From Bacteroidota bacterium (lineage in GTDB: Bacteria; Bacteroidota; Ignavibacteria; UBA10030; UBA6906): a DNA stretch of 64,000 nucleotides. The notes under the pieces were generated by a model, which searched no databases, was not told the DNA's origin, and was given only the letters and a program-made list of their open reading frames with translations. The stretch's first letter is position 1. Each line of letters begins with the position of its first letter. The position numbers and the translations under genes are program-made. The DNA lies in the NCBI GenBank assembly GCA_030835135.1, contig JAUQWO010000088.1, positions 62,001 through 126,000 of the forward strand, read 5' to 3'. Below, piece by piece: positions 7,210-16,038 of the stretch.

Positions 7210-8601
7210 ATGGGACGACCGCTCTCGAACATCGATGTAGCACTGCTGAAGAAATATGACCGTCCGGGCCCGCGCTATACGAGCTACCCGACGGCACCGC
7301 TCTTTCAGCCTGCCTTTACGGCGACGGATTTTGCCGAAGAGATCCGGGCGACGAATGCGCCCGGGACCAACGCCGACCTTTCGCTGTACTTTCATTTTCC
7401 GTTCTGCGATACGCTCTGCTATTTCTGCGGGTGTACGATGCTGGTCACCCGCGACCGGAACCGCATCGACGAGTATCTGCGGTACCTGAAAAGGGAAATG
7501 GCATCAGTGGCGCCCCTGATCGCCCCCGATCGTCAGGTGACCCAGTTGCACTGGGGCGGTGGGACGCCGACCCATCTGACTCCCGACCAGATCCGGGACA
7601 TTGCGTCGACGATCAGGTCATCGTTCCGCTTTGCCCCCGATGCCGAATGCAGCGTGGAGATCGATCCGCGCGAGCTGGATCGCGCCCACCTGGAGGCGCT
7701 CAGTGCGGCGGGCTTCAACCGGATGAGTATGGGTGTGCAGGATTTCGAGCACGAGGTGCAGGCCGCGGTGAATCGTATCCAGCCCGCATCGGTGTCGCGG
7801 CAGGTGTACGACTGGGCGCGCGAGCTGGGATTCTCCAGCATCAATATCGATCTCATGTACGGCCTGCCGCACCAGACGCTCGCGTCGTTCGAACGGACCA
7901 TCCGCGGCGTGCTGACCTATGGTCCAGACCGCATCGCCGTTTTCAACTACGCGCACGTTCCCTGGCTCAAGCCGCACCAGAAGCTCATCCAACAGGCGGA
8001 CCTCCCGTCGCCCGAAGAGAAGCTGGACATCCTTAAGATGACGATCGAGCTGCTCACCTCCTCCGGCTACGAGTATATCGGCATGGATCACTTTGCACGG
8101 CCGGACGATGAGCTTGCGCGGGCGCGCGAGGAACGGACGCTGTACAGGAACTTCCAGGGGTATTCGACGAAGGCAGGTGCCGATCTGTACGGATTCGGCA
8201 TGTCGTCGATCAGCCACTTCACCAACATTTACGCCCAGAACACGAAGACCCTGTCCGAATACTACAAGGCGCTCGATGCGGGGACGCTCGCCACACACGT
8301 GGGGTACCGGATGACGGACGATGACCACATCCGCAAGTATGTGATCATCCGCCTGATGTGCGATCTGGAGTTGGACATTCCGGCGGTGGAGAAGCGGTTC
8401 GGGATCGTGTTCGACGACTACTTCGCGGCGGCGCGCGCCGCTCTCATCCCCCTCGAGGAGGACGGCCTTATTGAGTCCTCCCCATCACGCATCACCGTCA
8501 TTGGCCCCGGCCGGCTCCTGCTGAGGAACATCGCCATGTGTTTCGATGCCTACCTCGAACGGATGTCGAAGGAGCGGCCGATCTTCTCGCGGACCGTCTG
8601 A
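7210..8601 (+). CDS. hemN: Oxygen-independent coproporphyrinogen III oxidase
   Basis: 463 residues from the ATG at 7210, which has GGAGG five nt upstream; starts at 7195 (GTG) and 7198 lack one. It is a radical-SAM enzyme with the cluster motif CDTLCYFCGC (C-x3-C-x2-C-x-C) near residue 60, YFHFPF just before it, and GGGTPTHL after it. The N-terminal YDRPGPRYTSYPTAP is characteristic of true HemN rather than HemW. It oxidatively decarboxylates two propionate side chains of coproporphyrinogen III in haem synthesis without oxygen. The C-terminal HemN domain (RLMCDLELDIPAVEKRFG) is present. A monocistronic unit under the promoter at 7160 is likely. Confidence 0.93.
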   Translation: MGRPLSNIDVALLKKYDRPGPRYTSYPTAPLFQPAFTATDFAEEIRATNAPGTNADLSLYFHFPFCDTLCYFCGCTMLVTRDRNRIDEYLRYLKREMASVAPLIAPDRQVTQLHWGGGTPTHLTPDQIRDIASTIRSSFRFAPDAECSVEIDPRELDRAHLEALSAAGFNRMSMGVQDFEHEVQAAVNRIQPASVSRQVYDWARELGFSSINIDLMYGLPHQTLASFERTIRGVLTYGPDRIAVFNYAHVPWLKPHQKLIQQADLPSPEEKLDILKMTIELLTSSGYEYIGMDHFARPDDELARAREERTLYRNFQGYSTKAGADLYGFGMSSISHFTNIYAQNTKTLSEYYKALDAGTLATHVGYRMTDDDHIRKYVIIRLMCDLELDIPAVEKRFGIVFDDYFAAARAALIPLEEDGLIESSPSRITVIGPGRLLLRNIAMCFDAYLERMSKERPIFSRTV

Positions 8602-8734
8602 TCACGGATGCGGGAGAGCGCCCGGCGGGCAGGTGTACACATATATCCACCGGATGCGGATAGAATGCCCGATTGCTGGTCGGTTTGCGCGTTCTCCCCG
8701 GGCGCGAATTTTGCTACTCTGTTGATGGACGACC

Positions 8735-9289
8735 ATGCAGATCGGAGCCACGACATGGGGGCAACAATGGATGCCCCCCGCCATTGAATCCCGGGCAGCC
8801 GGGATGAGTGGCCGCAGGGGTGAGGGAACGGGGGATAGTGCCGTTGCTGATCCACGCGGTGCTGCATCTGCATATGCTGGCGGAGCGAGCGGACGGCCGG
8901 GCACGGTAACCGGTAGCGATGCTGCAGCAGATGTGAGCGGCCCCAAAGAATGTCAGACCTGCCAGCGGAGGAAATACTCCGACCGGTCCTCCGATCCCAC
9001 CGTTTCGTTCCAGACTCCCACGTCGTTGAGCCCGGACCAGGCCTCTACTGCGGTCCGTGCACACGAACAGCAGCATGTGGTGCACGAGCAGGCCCGCGCC
9101 CGTGAGAACGGCCAGCGCGTTGTTGCGCAGAGCGTGACCATTCATTCCGCGATCTGTCCCGAATGCGGTCGCTCCTATGTCTCTGGCGGAACCACGACCA
9201 CAACGACGAAACCCGCGGAGAATGGATACTCCGCCTCGGGTGGCGCGAGTGGCAGCACCGCCGGCGCATTGGTCGACCGTCGGTTCTGA
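8735..9289 (+). CDS. Small zinc-ribbon/HExxH protein of unknown function
   Basis: 184 residues. A disordered Gly/Ala-rich front (about 1-70) is followed by a compact conserved-looking core: ECQTCQRRKY (CxxC), DPTVSFQTP, VRAHEQQHVVHE (an HExxH metal motif with a third histidine close by), VVAQSVTIHS and ICPECGRSYVSGG (second CxxC). I recall similar cores in small proteins of Firmicutes and other phyla annotated only as hypothetical or putative metalloprotease-like. There is no signal peptide or membrane segment. The tail is low-complexity. The two CxxC pairs probably form one zinc site and HExxH another; proteolytic activity is unproven. The 133-nt gap upstream shows no hairpin or clear promoter. 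Confidence 0.65.
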   Translation: MQIGATTWGQQWMPPAIESRAAGMSGRRGEGTGDSAVADPRGAASAYAGGASGRPGTVTGSDAAADVSGPKECQTCQRRKYSDRSSDPTVSFQTPTSLSPDQASTAVRAHEQQHVVHEQARARENGQRVVAQSVTIHSAICPECGRSYVSGGTTTTTTKPAENGYSASGGASGSTAGALVDRRF

Positions 9290-9311
9290 TCCCGCCAAAC
9301 CTGCCTTCTGC

Positions 9312-9340
9312 TTGCTTCTTCACGTGCGAAGTACGATATT
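9312..9340 (+). promoter_or_regulatory. Candidate promoter of the sensor kinase gene
   Basis: TTGCTT and GATATT are spaced 17 nt apart. The predicted transcript start lies about 12 nt before the ATG at 9359, and no ribosome-binding site is seen in between. Confidence 0.35.
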
Positions 9341-9358
9341 TTCCAGAACAACCCGCAT

Positions 9359-12300
9359 ATGCGTCCACTTCCCCATATGTGCTGTCTCGTCGTGATGCTG
9401 CTGCTGTTCGGATCCTCTGCTCCGGCGCAGCTCTCGCGATTGAACGATTCCTGGCGCTGGGTCCGGTTTGGTACTGAATCGGGCCTTCCCTCTGCTGTTA
9501 TCCATGCCATCTACGAATCGGGTGACCATGTGGCCTGGGTCCATACCGGTCGCGGGCTGGCATGGTATGACGGACACGCGTGGCGGGAAGCGCATATTGA
9601 GGGTCTGCCGGAGGTGAGCGCCGGACTCATACGCATTTCTCCCGACACCGCGGGACTGCTCGTTGCGTTTCATGGGACCGTGTATTCGGTCCGGTACGAT
9701 GGCGTCCGGAAGATCCCGATCAAGAGATCGGGAGAAGATCTCGGGGTTGCCGGGTGCTGGCGTGACCGGGATGGAAGTATCATTCTGCTGGGATCCTCGG
9801 CGCTCTATCGGTTGCGGGATGGCGAAGTCCAGGAGATCGATGATCCGCAGTTGCCGGCGATCATCAAGCGTCGCAACGAATCCTCCATATCGCTGTACCC
9901 CACGCACGGGGGACTCTGGCTCCGCTCGGGCGGGTCTCTTTCGCGTTACGATTCCGCGGGATGGAAGCAGGTGTTCCGCTCGTCGGAGGGGTATCTGAGG
10001 GTCCATCAGATCGTGGAGGCGAAACAGGGCAATGCGGTCGCGGTCCTCGAACCCGAAAGCGGTTCGATCCGGATCATGGAACATGTCCCCGGGGGCACGC
10101 TCTCCGAGTTGGAAGGGGAATCGGGCGACCTGATCGAGTCGATGAGTGTGAGTGCCAGCGGAACAGTGCTGCTGTTGTACTCCTCGGGCGAACTGCGCCA
10201 GAAGGAGGGGAAGACATGGACATGGTTACCTCCGTTCCCGTCGCCCGTCCGCGATGCGCGTGTCGTGGAATTCATGTCGAATGGCGATCTCTGGGTGGGT
10301 GGCAATGATGGCCTGTACCTGTGCCGGCTCAACCTCCTTCGCTGGGAGGTGTGGGATGAGCCCGGCCCCTCGCTCTCCAATTGGGTCAACGAGATCCTCC
10401 GGGGGCGCGACGGGACGATCTGGATCGGCACACGCGATGGGCTGCAGCGGCGATCGCCCGATGGGACGATCACGTGGATCCGCAGTATCGATGGGATGCC
10501 CCTTGGCCGTGTGACCGCGGTCGGCGAGGACCTTCATGGCGCGATCTGGATCGGCAGTGGCGCGGACTTCGACGGAGCGTTCCGGTATGATGGCAAGACA
10601 TGGAAACACATCGGCGAAGCGGATGGCCTGCGCGCCCCCCGGGTACACCGGATCACGCGGGACAGACACGGACGACTCTGGTTCCTGTGTATCAATAAGT
10701 CCGGCGTGCTGCAGAACGATTTTTCCGATGAGCCGGGAGCCTTCATGCTCGGGGCGAACGGTTTCGAGCATTGGGGGATGGAGAGGGGGCTGTTGGACGG
10801 ACGCGTCTATAGTTTCGTTGAGGACTCCCGCGGGGGATACTGGTTCGGTACGTACACAGGCCTGAGCCGGTATCGCGACGGCCAGTGGACGTACTGGTCT
10901 GCCCACACAAGGGGGCTGCATTCCGAACGCGTGTTCACTCTGGCGATCGATTCATCCGATATCGTTCATTTCGCCCATCAGTTTGCCGACCTCGGGTATA
11001 TCGATAGCCGTGACAGCGTCCACTATGTGACCCGGGATGCGGGACTCATCGGGATGGAGGTCTGGGAGGTAAGGTTCGATTCCCGCGGCTGGTTGTGGGC
11101 CGCGACGAAATCGGGGCTCGCATGCTGGAACGGAAGCGACTGGTATCATTTTGGGACGTACAGCGGCCTGCGGAACGACCGCCTCTGGCCCGTGCTTCCC
11201 CTGGATACAACGGTCCTCGTGGGTACGGAAGGACGGGGCGTGGCCGTCCTCCATCTCAATGGCCTGAACCGCTTCGCTCCCCGCGTCGTCATCGATGAGC
11301 CGCTCGTGGAGAACTATGATGTCACCCTGACCTGGAAGGTGCTTGCGGCATGGGGCGACACTCCGAGCGATCAGATCGAAACGCGCTATCGTCTCTCGGG
11401 CGGCACGTGGTCGTCCTGGTCCATCGATCACGGCATCATCTTTCGCGATCTGCGTCCCGGAGACTATCGGCTCGACATTGAGGCGAAGAGTTCGCCGGCG
11501 GTGGCGACCGCACCGTACACGCCGGTCTGGTTCGATGTTCCGCCGCCGCTGTATCTGCGCCCGGTCTTCTTCGTGCCGGCCACGGTCACCGCGATCGTGC
11601 TCATCTCGCTCTCTGTATTGATGTGGATTCGCAACCGGACGTACAACCGGATCACGCGTGAGAACGAGGCGAGGTTCCGCGCACAGTATAAGGGGAATCC
11701 TGTCCCGACGTTCACGTTCCGCAGGTCGGAGGGAGGATACCGGCTCACGGACTATAATGATGCCGCGCTCACGATGACCCTCGGCCATGCCGCGAAGTGG
11801 GTCGGCCTTCTGTATGAAGAGATCCTGCCGCATGCGCCGGAGGGTCGTGTGCTCATGGATCAATGCTATCGGTCGCGGAGCACGATCAGGACCGAATACC
11901 GGTATGAGTATCAATCCGTGGCACGCGTGGCCGATCTGATGGTGAGCTTTGCCTTCGTGCCGCCGGACCTGGTCCTGGTGCACACGGAGGATGTTACCGA
12001 ACGGCAGCGGAGCGAGCGTCAGCTGCGGGAATCCGGCGAGCAGTTGCGTGCCCTTGCCGTGCGACTGCAATCGGTGCGCGAGGAAGAGCGTACGCGTCTC
12101 TCGCGAGAGATCCACGACGAACTCGGGCAGATCATGACGGGCCTGAAGATGGACCTTGCCTGGATCCGCCGCAGGGTGCTGGACCTGGGCCATGGACTTC
12201 CGGAGGCCGTGGCCCAACGCATGATGCAGATGAACGCGCTGCTCGAGGATGCGATCCATACGGTGCGCAAGATCGCCGGACAGCTCCGTCCGGCGATCCT

Positions 12301-12697
12301 CGACGACCTCGGGATCGTGCCCGCGATGGAATGGCAGGCGCGAGACTTCTCGGAGCGGACGGGGATCCCCTGCAGTCTCGATCTGGGGACGGAGGATCTT
12401 CCGCTCGCCCGCGAGGCGGCGACCGAATTGTTCCGCATCTACCAGGAGATGCTCACGAATGTCGCACGCCACGCCCAGGCCACGCAGGTTGAGGTCCGCC
12501 TGCGACAGGCCAATGGTTCCCTGGAACTCGTGGTGTGCGATAACGGCCGCGGCATCAGTGTCTCGGATGCCGAGCGGCGTACGTCACTCGGCATCCTCGG
12601 CATGGAGGAGCGGGCGAAACGGATCGGTGGCACATTGTCGATCGGTCCGGGCACTGCAGGTGGGACCGTTGCAGGCGTTGTGGTTCCTGTCTCATAG
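9359..12697 (+). CDS. Membrane sensor histidine kinase with periplasmic beta-propeller
   Basis: 1112 residues. There is a signal peptide (about 1-24), two seven-bladed-propeller repeats of the ligand_bind type up to about residue 630 (recurrent GxxWIG, DxxGxxWxGT strands such as GTIWIGTRDG), a Y_Y_Y-like beta-sandwich (about 640-725) and one transmembrane helix (about 736-757). A PAS-like domain follows (about 770-880), then a HisKA_3 phosphoacceptor with EIHDELGQ (His near 918) and a HATPase with DNGRGIS (near 1060). It would sense a periplasmic ligand and phosphorylate the regulator at 12708. Such propeller sensors in Bacteroidota often detect glycans, but no sugar gene is adjacent, so the ligand is unknown. 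No receiver domain is fused, unlike the Bacteroides hybrid forms. Confidence 0.92.
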   Translation: MRPLPHMCCLVVMLLLFGSSAPAQLSRLNDSWRWVRFGTESGLPSAVIHAIYESGDHVAWVHTGRGLAWYDGHAWREAHIEGLPEVSAGLIRISPDTAGLLVAFHGTVYSVRYDGVRKIPIKRSGEDLGVAGCWRDRDGSIILLGSSALYRLRDGEVQEIDDPQLPAIIKRRNESSISLYPTHGGLWLRSGGSLSRYDSAGWKQVFRSSEGYLRVHQIVEAKQGNAVAVLEPESGSIRIMEHVPGGTLSELEGESGDLIESMSVSASGTVLLLYSSGELRQKEGKTWTWLPPFPSPVRDARVVEFMSNGDLWVGGNDGLYLCRLNLLRWEVWDEPGPSLSNWVNEILRGRDGTIWIGTRDGLQRRSPDGTITWIRSIDGMPLGRVTAVGEDLHGAIWIGSGADFDGAFRYDGKTWKHIGEADGLRAPRVHRITRDRHGRLWFLCINKSGVLQNDFSDEPGAFMLGANGFEHWGMERGLLDGRVYSFVEDSRGGYWFGTYTGLSRYRDGQWTYWSAHTRGLHSERVFTLAIDSSDIVHFAHQFADLGYIDSRDSVHYVTRDAGLIGMEVWEVRFDSRGWLWAATKSGLACWNGSDWYHFGTYSGLRNDRLWPVLPLDTTVLVGTEGRGVAVLHLNGLNRFAPRVVIDEPLVENYDVTLTWKVLAAWGDTPSDQIETRYRLSGGTWSSWSIDHGIIFRDLRPGDYRLDIEAKSSPAVATAPYTPVWFDVPPPLYLRPVFFVPATVTAIVLISLSVLMWIRNRTYNRITRENEARFRAQYKGNPVPTFTFRRSEGGYRLTDYNDAALTMTLGHAAKWVGLLYEEILPHAPEGRVLMDQCYRSRSTIRTEYRYEYQSVARVADLMVSFAFVPPDLVLVHTEDVTERQRSERQLRESGEQLRALAVRLQSVREEERTRLSREIHDELGQIMTGLKMDLAWIRRRVLDLGHGLPEAVAQRMMQMNALLEDAIHTVRKIAGQLRPAILDDLGIVPAMEWQARDFSERTGIPCSLDLGTEDLPLAREAATELFRIYQEMLTNVARHAQATQVEVRLRQANGSLELVVCDNGRGISVSDAERRTSLGILGMEERAKRIGGTLSIGPGTAGGTVAGVVVPVS

Positions 12698-12707
12698 GAG
12701 AGAAGAC

Positions 12708-13343
12708 GTGAAATTCCTCATTGTGGATGATCATACCGTGGTGCGCCGGGGGATCCGACAGATCCTTGTTGACGCGTTCGATTCGTGCGAGGTGGCGGAG
12801 GCGCAGAACGCGGCGGAACTCATGACGATGATCCGTGCGGAGACATGGGATGCGGTGGTGCTGGATATCACGCTGCCCGACCGGAACGGACTGGATGTGC
12901 TGAAGGATCTCAAACAGGAGCGTCCGCACCTGCCGGTCGTGGTGCTGAGCATGCATCCGGAAGAGCAATTCGCGGTCCGCGTCCTCCGGGCAGGTGGCGT
13001 GGGGTATGTCCCGAAAGAGAGTGCTTCGGAAGAATTGACCACGGCGATCAACCTCGGACTGAAGGGGCAGCGGTACATGAGTCCGGCACTGGCCCGCAAG
13101 ATCGCATTCGACTCGGTCGCCAATCTGAAGGACCTTCCGGAACCGATCGAACTGTCGGACCGGGAGATCCAGGTCCTCTGCCTGATCGCTGAAGGAAAGA
13201 CGTTATCGGAAATGGGGGACATTCTGACGCTGAGTACCAAGACCGTTAGCACGTATCGGGCCCGATTGATGGAAAAGACGGGTGCGGTGACCAATGCGGA
13301 CCTGATCCATTACGCCATCGCTCAGGGATATGTCATCAAATAG
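12708..13343 (+). CDS. NarL/LuxR-family response regulator
   Basis: 211 residues from a GTG at 12708 with AGGAG at 12696-12700; the much longer in-frame reading from 12249 overlaps the kinase and is not credible. The receiver domain has the acidic pair (IVDDH), phosphoacceptor (VVLDITLP), VVLSMH and the KES lysine. A linker leads to a LuxR helix-turn-helix starting LSDREIQVLCLIAEGKT. It sits 10 nt behind the HisKA_3 kinase, its obvious partner. Targets probably include the operator-like repeats directly downstream at 13363-13412. Confidence 0.93.
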   Translation: MKFLIVDDHTVVRRGIRQILVDAFDSCEVAEAQNAAELMTMIRAETWDAVVLDITLPDRNGLDVLKDLKQERPHLPVVVLSMHPEEQFAVRVLRAGGVGYVPKESASEELTTAINLGLKGQRYMSPALARKIAFDSVANLKDLPEPIELSDREIQVLCLIAEGKTLSEMGDILTLSTKTVSTYRARLMEKTGAVTNADLIHYAIAQGYVIK

Positions 13344-13362
13344 GCAGTGACTGCCATCCTGA

Positions 13363-13404
13363 CTTCCTCAAATTCCTACACGGCTTCCTGCATTTCCTAC
13401 ACGG
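13363..13404 (+). repeat. Two tandem 21-bp repeats, operator-like
   Basis: Units 13363-13383 and 13384-13404 match at 18 of 21 positions; the last 11 bases (TTCCTACACGG) are identical. The 21-bp period equals two DNA turns, so two protein dimers would bind the same face. It lies between the response regulator gene and its truncated paralogue. Confidence 0.7.
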
Positions 13405-13412
13405 ACGTGTAG
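13397..13412 (+). promoter_or_regulatory. Inverted repeat CTACAC-N4-GTGTAG
   Basis: A perfect 6-4-6 inverted repeat that overlaps the end of the second 21-bp repeat. NarL-type regulators commonly bind short inverted heptamers, so this is a reasonable site for the regulator at 12708; binding is inferred. Confidence 0.45.
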
Positions 13413-13503
13413 TCCTTTCCCCGCTCTTTCCCGCCAGAATCAGACTTTCAGGAATTGATTTACGGTCAGCTGAAGCGTACGTTGATCACGGAACGCAAAG
13501 ATC

Positions 13504-13908
13504 ATGTTGACCACCACTCACCACGGCCAGATGCAGATCGTCCTAGCGGAGCCGCACCCACTTGTGCGGCGCGGATTGATGCAGATCCTGAAGGATGGCT
13601 TCGACCGTTGCACGGTCCATGAGGCGAAGAACGCGAACGAGTTGATGGAAGAGGTCTCGTCCAGTGCACCGGATCTTCTGGTCGTTGATCTCTCTCTGCC
13701 CGGCGGTCCGGGGCTGGGGATCCTGAAGCGCATTCAGGGTCGTGTCGGGACCTCGGTGCCGGTGATCGTGACCTCGGATGATCCGGGTCCGGAGTTCACG
13801 AAGAGCGCACTCCAGGCGGGGGCGACGGCTGTCGTGTTGAAGGAGCGCGCGGATGAAGAGCTGTTGTATACCATAGAATCTGTGAGACAGGGGCACCATC
13901 TGTACTGA
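13504..13908 (+). CDS. Receiver-only response regulator, degenerate paralogue
   Basis: 134 residues: a receiver domain without any output domain. It is clearly a copy of the regulator at 12708 (GLMQILKDGFDRC against GIRQILVDAFDSC; EAKNANELM against EAQNAAELM). The phosphoacceptor VVDLSLP, the switch threonine and VLKER lysine remain. The first acidic residue of the magnesium pair is E and the second has become proline (LAEPHP). It ends naturally after the receiver (RQGHHLY), so no frameshift needs to be assumed. It could act as a phosphate sink or as a competitor for the kinase. Phosphorylation may be weak because of the altered acidic pair. Confidence 0.85.
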   Translation: MLTTTHHGQMQIVLAEPHPLVRRGLMQILKDGFDRCTVHEAKNANELMEEVSSSAPDLLVVDLSLPGGPGLGILKRIQGRVGTSVPVIVTSDDPGPEFTKSALQAGATAVVLKERADEELLYTIESVRQGHHLY

Positions 13909-13934
13909 CCCTTTTGTGTATACCACCGGGGAGA

Positions 13935-13970
13935 GATGGTGACGGCGCGAGGGGAAACGCCGTCACCATC
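13935..13970 (+). terminator. Perfect 13-bp hairpin after the receiver gene
   Basis: GATGGTGACGGCG pairs with CGCCGTCACCATC around a 10-nt loop; it is followed by TGTGCTTT rather than a long T-run. It ends the two-component unit. Confidence 0.75.
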
Positions 13971-14069
13971 TGTGCTTTCAGGGCGGTTCCCCCGGTGCTC
14001 CTCTCCATGTGCCTCCCCCATTTCCTGCAATTCAGGATGGAATGACGTATATTATCGTCTCCACTATCC

Positions 14070-15149
14070 ATGCAGGCAATGTCCAACGTACGATTCTCCA
14101 CCCCGGGCCGGGTGTGCCTCTTCGGCGAACACCAGGACTATCTCCATCTCCCCGTCATTCCTTCCGCCATTTCCCTGCGCATCGCCATCGACGCGCGCCA
14201 CACGGATGAGAGGACGGTCCACATCGACCTCCCCGATATGCAGAGCGGCGACCGATTCTCCCTCGATGGTCCGCTGGAATACAGGAACGACCGGGACTAT
14301 CTGCGCAGTGGGGTGAACGTCATCCGCCGCCACGGCTTCACGTTCAGCAAAGGCGTGCGGGCATGGATGGAAGGGAAGATCCCCATCAATGCCGGGACGT
14401 CCAGTTCCTCCGCCATGCTCGTCACATGGATCGCCGTCCTCGGGCGATTGAGCGATCAGGAGCAGATGCTCTCTCCTGAAGAATGCGCACGGCTCGCGCA
14501 CGAGGCTGAGGTGATCGAATTCGGCGAACCCGGCGGGCAGATGGACCACTACGCAACGGCGCTGGGCGGCATCCTTACCATCGACTTTGCTCCGGCGCTG
14601 CACATCGAGAAGCTCCCTCTCACGCTCGGCACATTCGTCCTTGGCAACTCCCGTGAACCGAAGGACACCAAAGGCATCCTCGCGCGCGTCAAGAACCAGG
14701 TGGTGACACTGTCACACGTCCTCGAGCGTCGGCACCCCGGCTTCTCGTTGCACACGGCAACGGCCGGGACGATCGCAGACCTCGCGCCGGAGCTGAACGC
14801 CGAACAGGTGACCCTCTTGCAGGGAACGGTCAGGAACCGGCAGCTGACGCATGATGCGCGGCAGATCCTGACCTCCCCATCGCCGGATCATCGTCAGATC
14901 GGTGCATTGCTGACGGAGCACCAGGCGGTCCTCCGTGACGTGCTTCGTATCTCCACTCCCAAGATCGACCGGATGATCGCGGCAGCGAATGCCGCCGGGG
15001 CCTATGGAGGGAAGATCAATGGGTCGGGGGGAGGTGGCTGCATGTTCGCGTACGCTCCCGACGGTCCCGAGCGTGTTGCGCAGGCAGTGCGTGATGCTGG
15101 CGGCGACGCGTGGGTGGTCAGCATGGCGGAGGGTGTCCGTGCCGAGTGA
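14070..15149 (+). CDS. GHMP-family sugar kinase (galactokinase-like)
   Basis: 359 residues from 14070, or from the ATG at 14079. The galactokinase-type first motif is GRVCLFGEHQDYL, where true GalK has GEHTDYN. The phosphate loop is INAGTSSSSAM and the third motif is KINGSGGGGCMFAY. FGEPGGQMDHYATALGG provides the catalytic-base region. It phosphorylates the anomeric or another hydroxyl of a monosaccharide with ATP. The changed residues after GEH.DY and the absence of GalT/GalE nearby make plain galactose doubtful. It is the first gene of an operon with a nucleotidyltransferase and an MFS transporter, the logic of a sugar salvage pathway (import, sugar-1-phosphate, NDP-sugar), comparable to the two halves of the fucokinase/pyrophosphorylase FKP. 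A TATATT at 14048-14053 may be its -10 box. Confidence 0.85.
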   Translation: MQAMSNVRFSTPGRVCLFGEHQDYLHLPVIPSAISLRIAIDARHTDERTVHIDLPDMQSGDRFSLDGPLEYRNDRDYLRSGVNVIRRHGFTFSKGVRAWMEGKIPINAGTSSSSAMLVTWIAVLGRLSDQEQMLSPEECARLAHEAEVIEFGEPGGQMDHYATALGGILTIDFAPALHIEKLPLTLGTFVLGNSREPKDTKGILARVKNQVVTLSHVLERRHPGFSLHTATAGTIADLAPELNAEQVTLLQGTVRNRQLTHDARQILTSPSPDHRQIGALLTEHQAVLRDVLRISTPKIDRMIAAANAAGAYGGKINGSGGGGCMFAYAPDGPERVAQAVRDAGGDAWVVSMAEGVRAE

Positions 15150-16038
15150 TCATGCCCCATCCGGAGGCCACCGCCTGGTGATCCTTGCCGGTGGCCTTTC
15201 GTCGCGTATGGCTGCCACCGCTTCACAATTCGGCGCGCCGGACGCTGTGACTTCCGCGCAGATCGCACGTGGCGGCAAGACCATGGTCGGTGTGGACCCT
15301 GCGGGGCGCCCGTTGATCTCGTATCTGACATGGAATGCTGCATCGGCGGGCTATGCCCAGGTGGTCCTTCTGCTTGGTGGGCGCAATGCCGCGCTCAGAG
15401 AGTATATTGAAGAGCGATCGGCAGCCGGTGAGTTCCCGGGGATCCGGTGGACGTTCGCGACGCAGCCCGTCCCCGAGGGAAGGAGCAAGCCGCTCGGGAC
15501 CGCCGATGCCCTGGACCATGCCCTGCGCGCGGTGCCGGAATGGTCCGGACATGCGTTCACGGTGTGCAATGGCGATAATCTCTATTCACCCCGGGCGTTC
15601 CGGCTGATGGCAGAATGCGAGGCGCCGCATGCCCTGATCGACTATGATCGATCGGCACTGCGGTTCGACGAAGAGCGCATCCGCAGTTTTGCGGTTCTCG
15701 TCAAGGATGCGGCCGGGTATCTTCAGGAGATCATCGAGAAGCCCGGAGAGGCCGGGCTTGCCCGTGCACGCGAGGCGAGCGGGCGTGTCGGCGTGAGCAT
15801 GAACATCTTCCGGTTCTCGTATGATGCGATCCTCCCTGTTCTCCGGAGCCTTCCGCTGCATCCTGTGCGCGGTGAGAAGGAATTACCGGCAGCAGTGGAG
15901 GCGTTGCTCCGTGCCGATCCTCATGCCGTCCGCGCCCTCCCGCTCGCGGAGCATGTCCCTGACCTGACCGGTGTCCATGATATCGGCGTCCTGCGCGACT
16001 ACCTGGCCAGGGTGCCCGGAGGGAGTGCGGCCTCGTGA
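15139..16038 (+). CDS. Sugar-phosphate nucleotidyltransferase-like protein
   Basis: 299 residues from a GTG at 15139, preceded by GGAGG at 15128-15132; it overlaps the kinase end by 11 nt. The longer reading from 14989 has no ribosome site. The Rossmann-like NTP-transferase fold starts LVILAGGLSSRM and has KPLGTADALDHAL and VCNGDNLY, the divalent-metal aspartate. Usual members have a lysine-containing GxGTRL..T...PK signature; here the first loop is looser (GGLSSRMAATASQFG) with GGKTM further on. It may form an NDP-sugar from the product of the kinase at 14070. The substrate is unknown. Confidence 0.8.
   Translation: MPSDHAPSGGHRLVILAGGLSSRMAATASQFGAPDAVTSAQIARGGKTMVGVDPAGRPLISYLTWNAASAGYAQVVLLLGGRNAALREYIEERSAAGEFPGIRWTFATQPVPEGRSKPLGTADALDHALRAVPEWSGHAFTVCNGDNLYSPRAFRLMAECEAPHALIDYDRSALRFDEERIRSFAVLVKDAAGYLQEIIEKPGEAGLARAREASGRVGVSMNIFRFSYDAILPVLRSLPLHPVRGEKELPAAVEALLRADPHAVRALPLAEHVPDLTGVHDIGVLRDYLARVPGGSAAS

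Noticed and set aside
12249-12707. 153-codon N-terminal extension of the response regulator
   Set aside because: It overlaps the kinase gene out of phase and is Arg/Ser-rich; a GTG with a proper ribosome site at 12708 begins exactly at the receiver domain.
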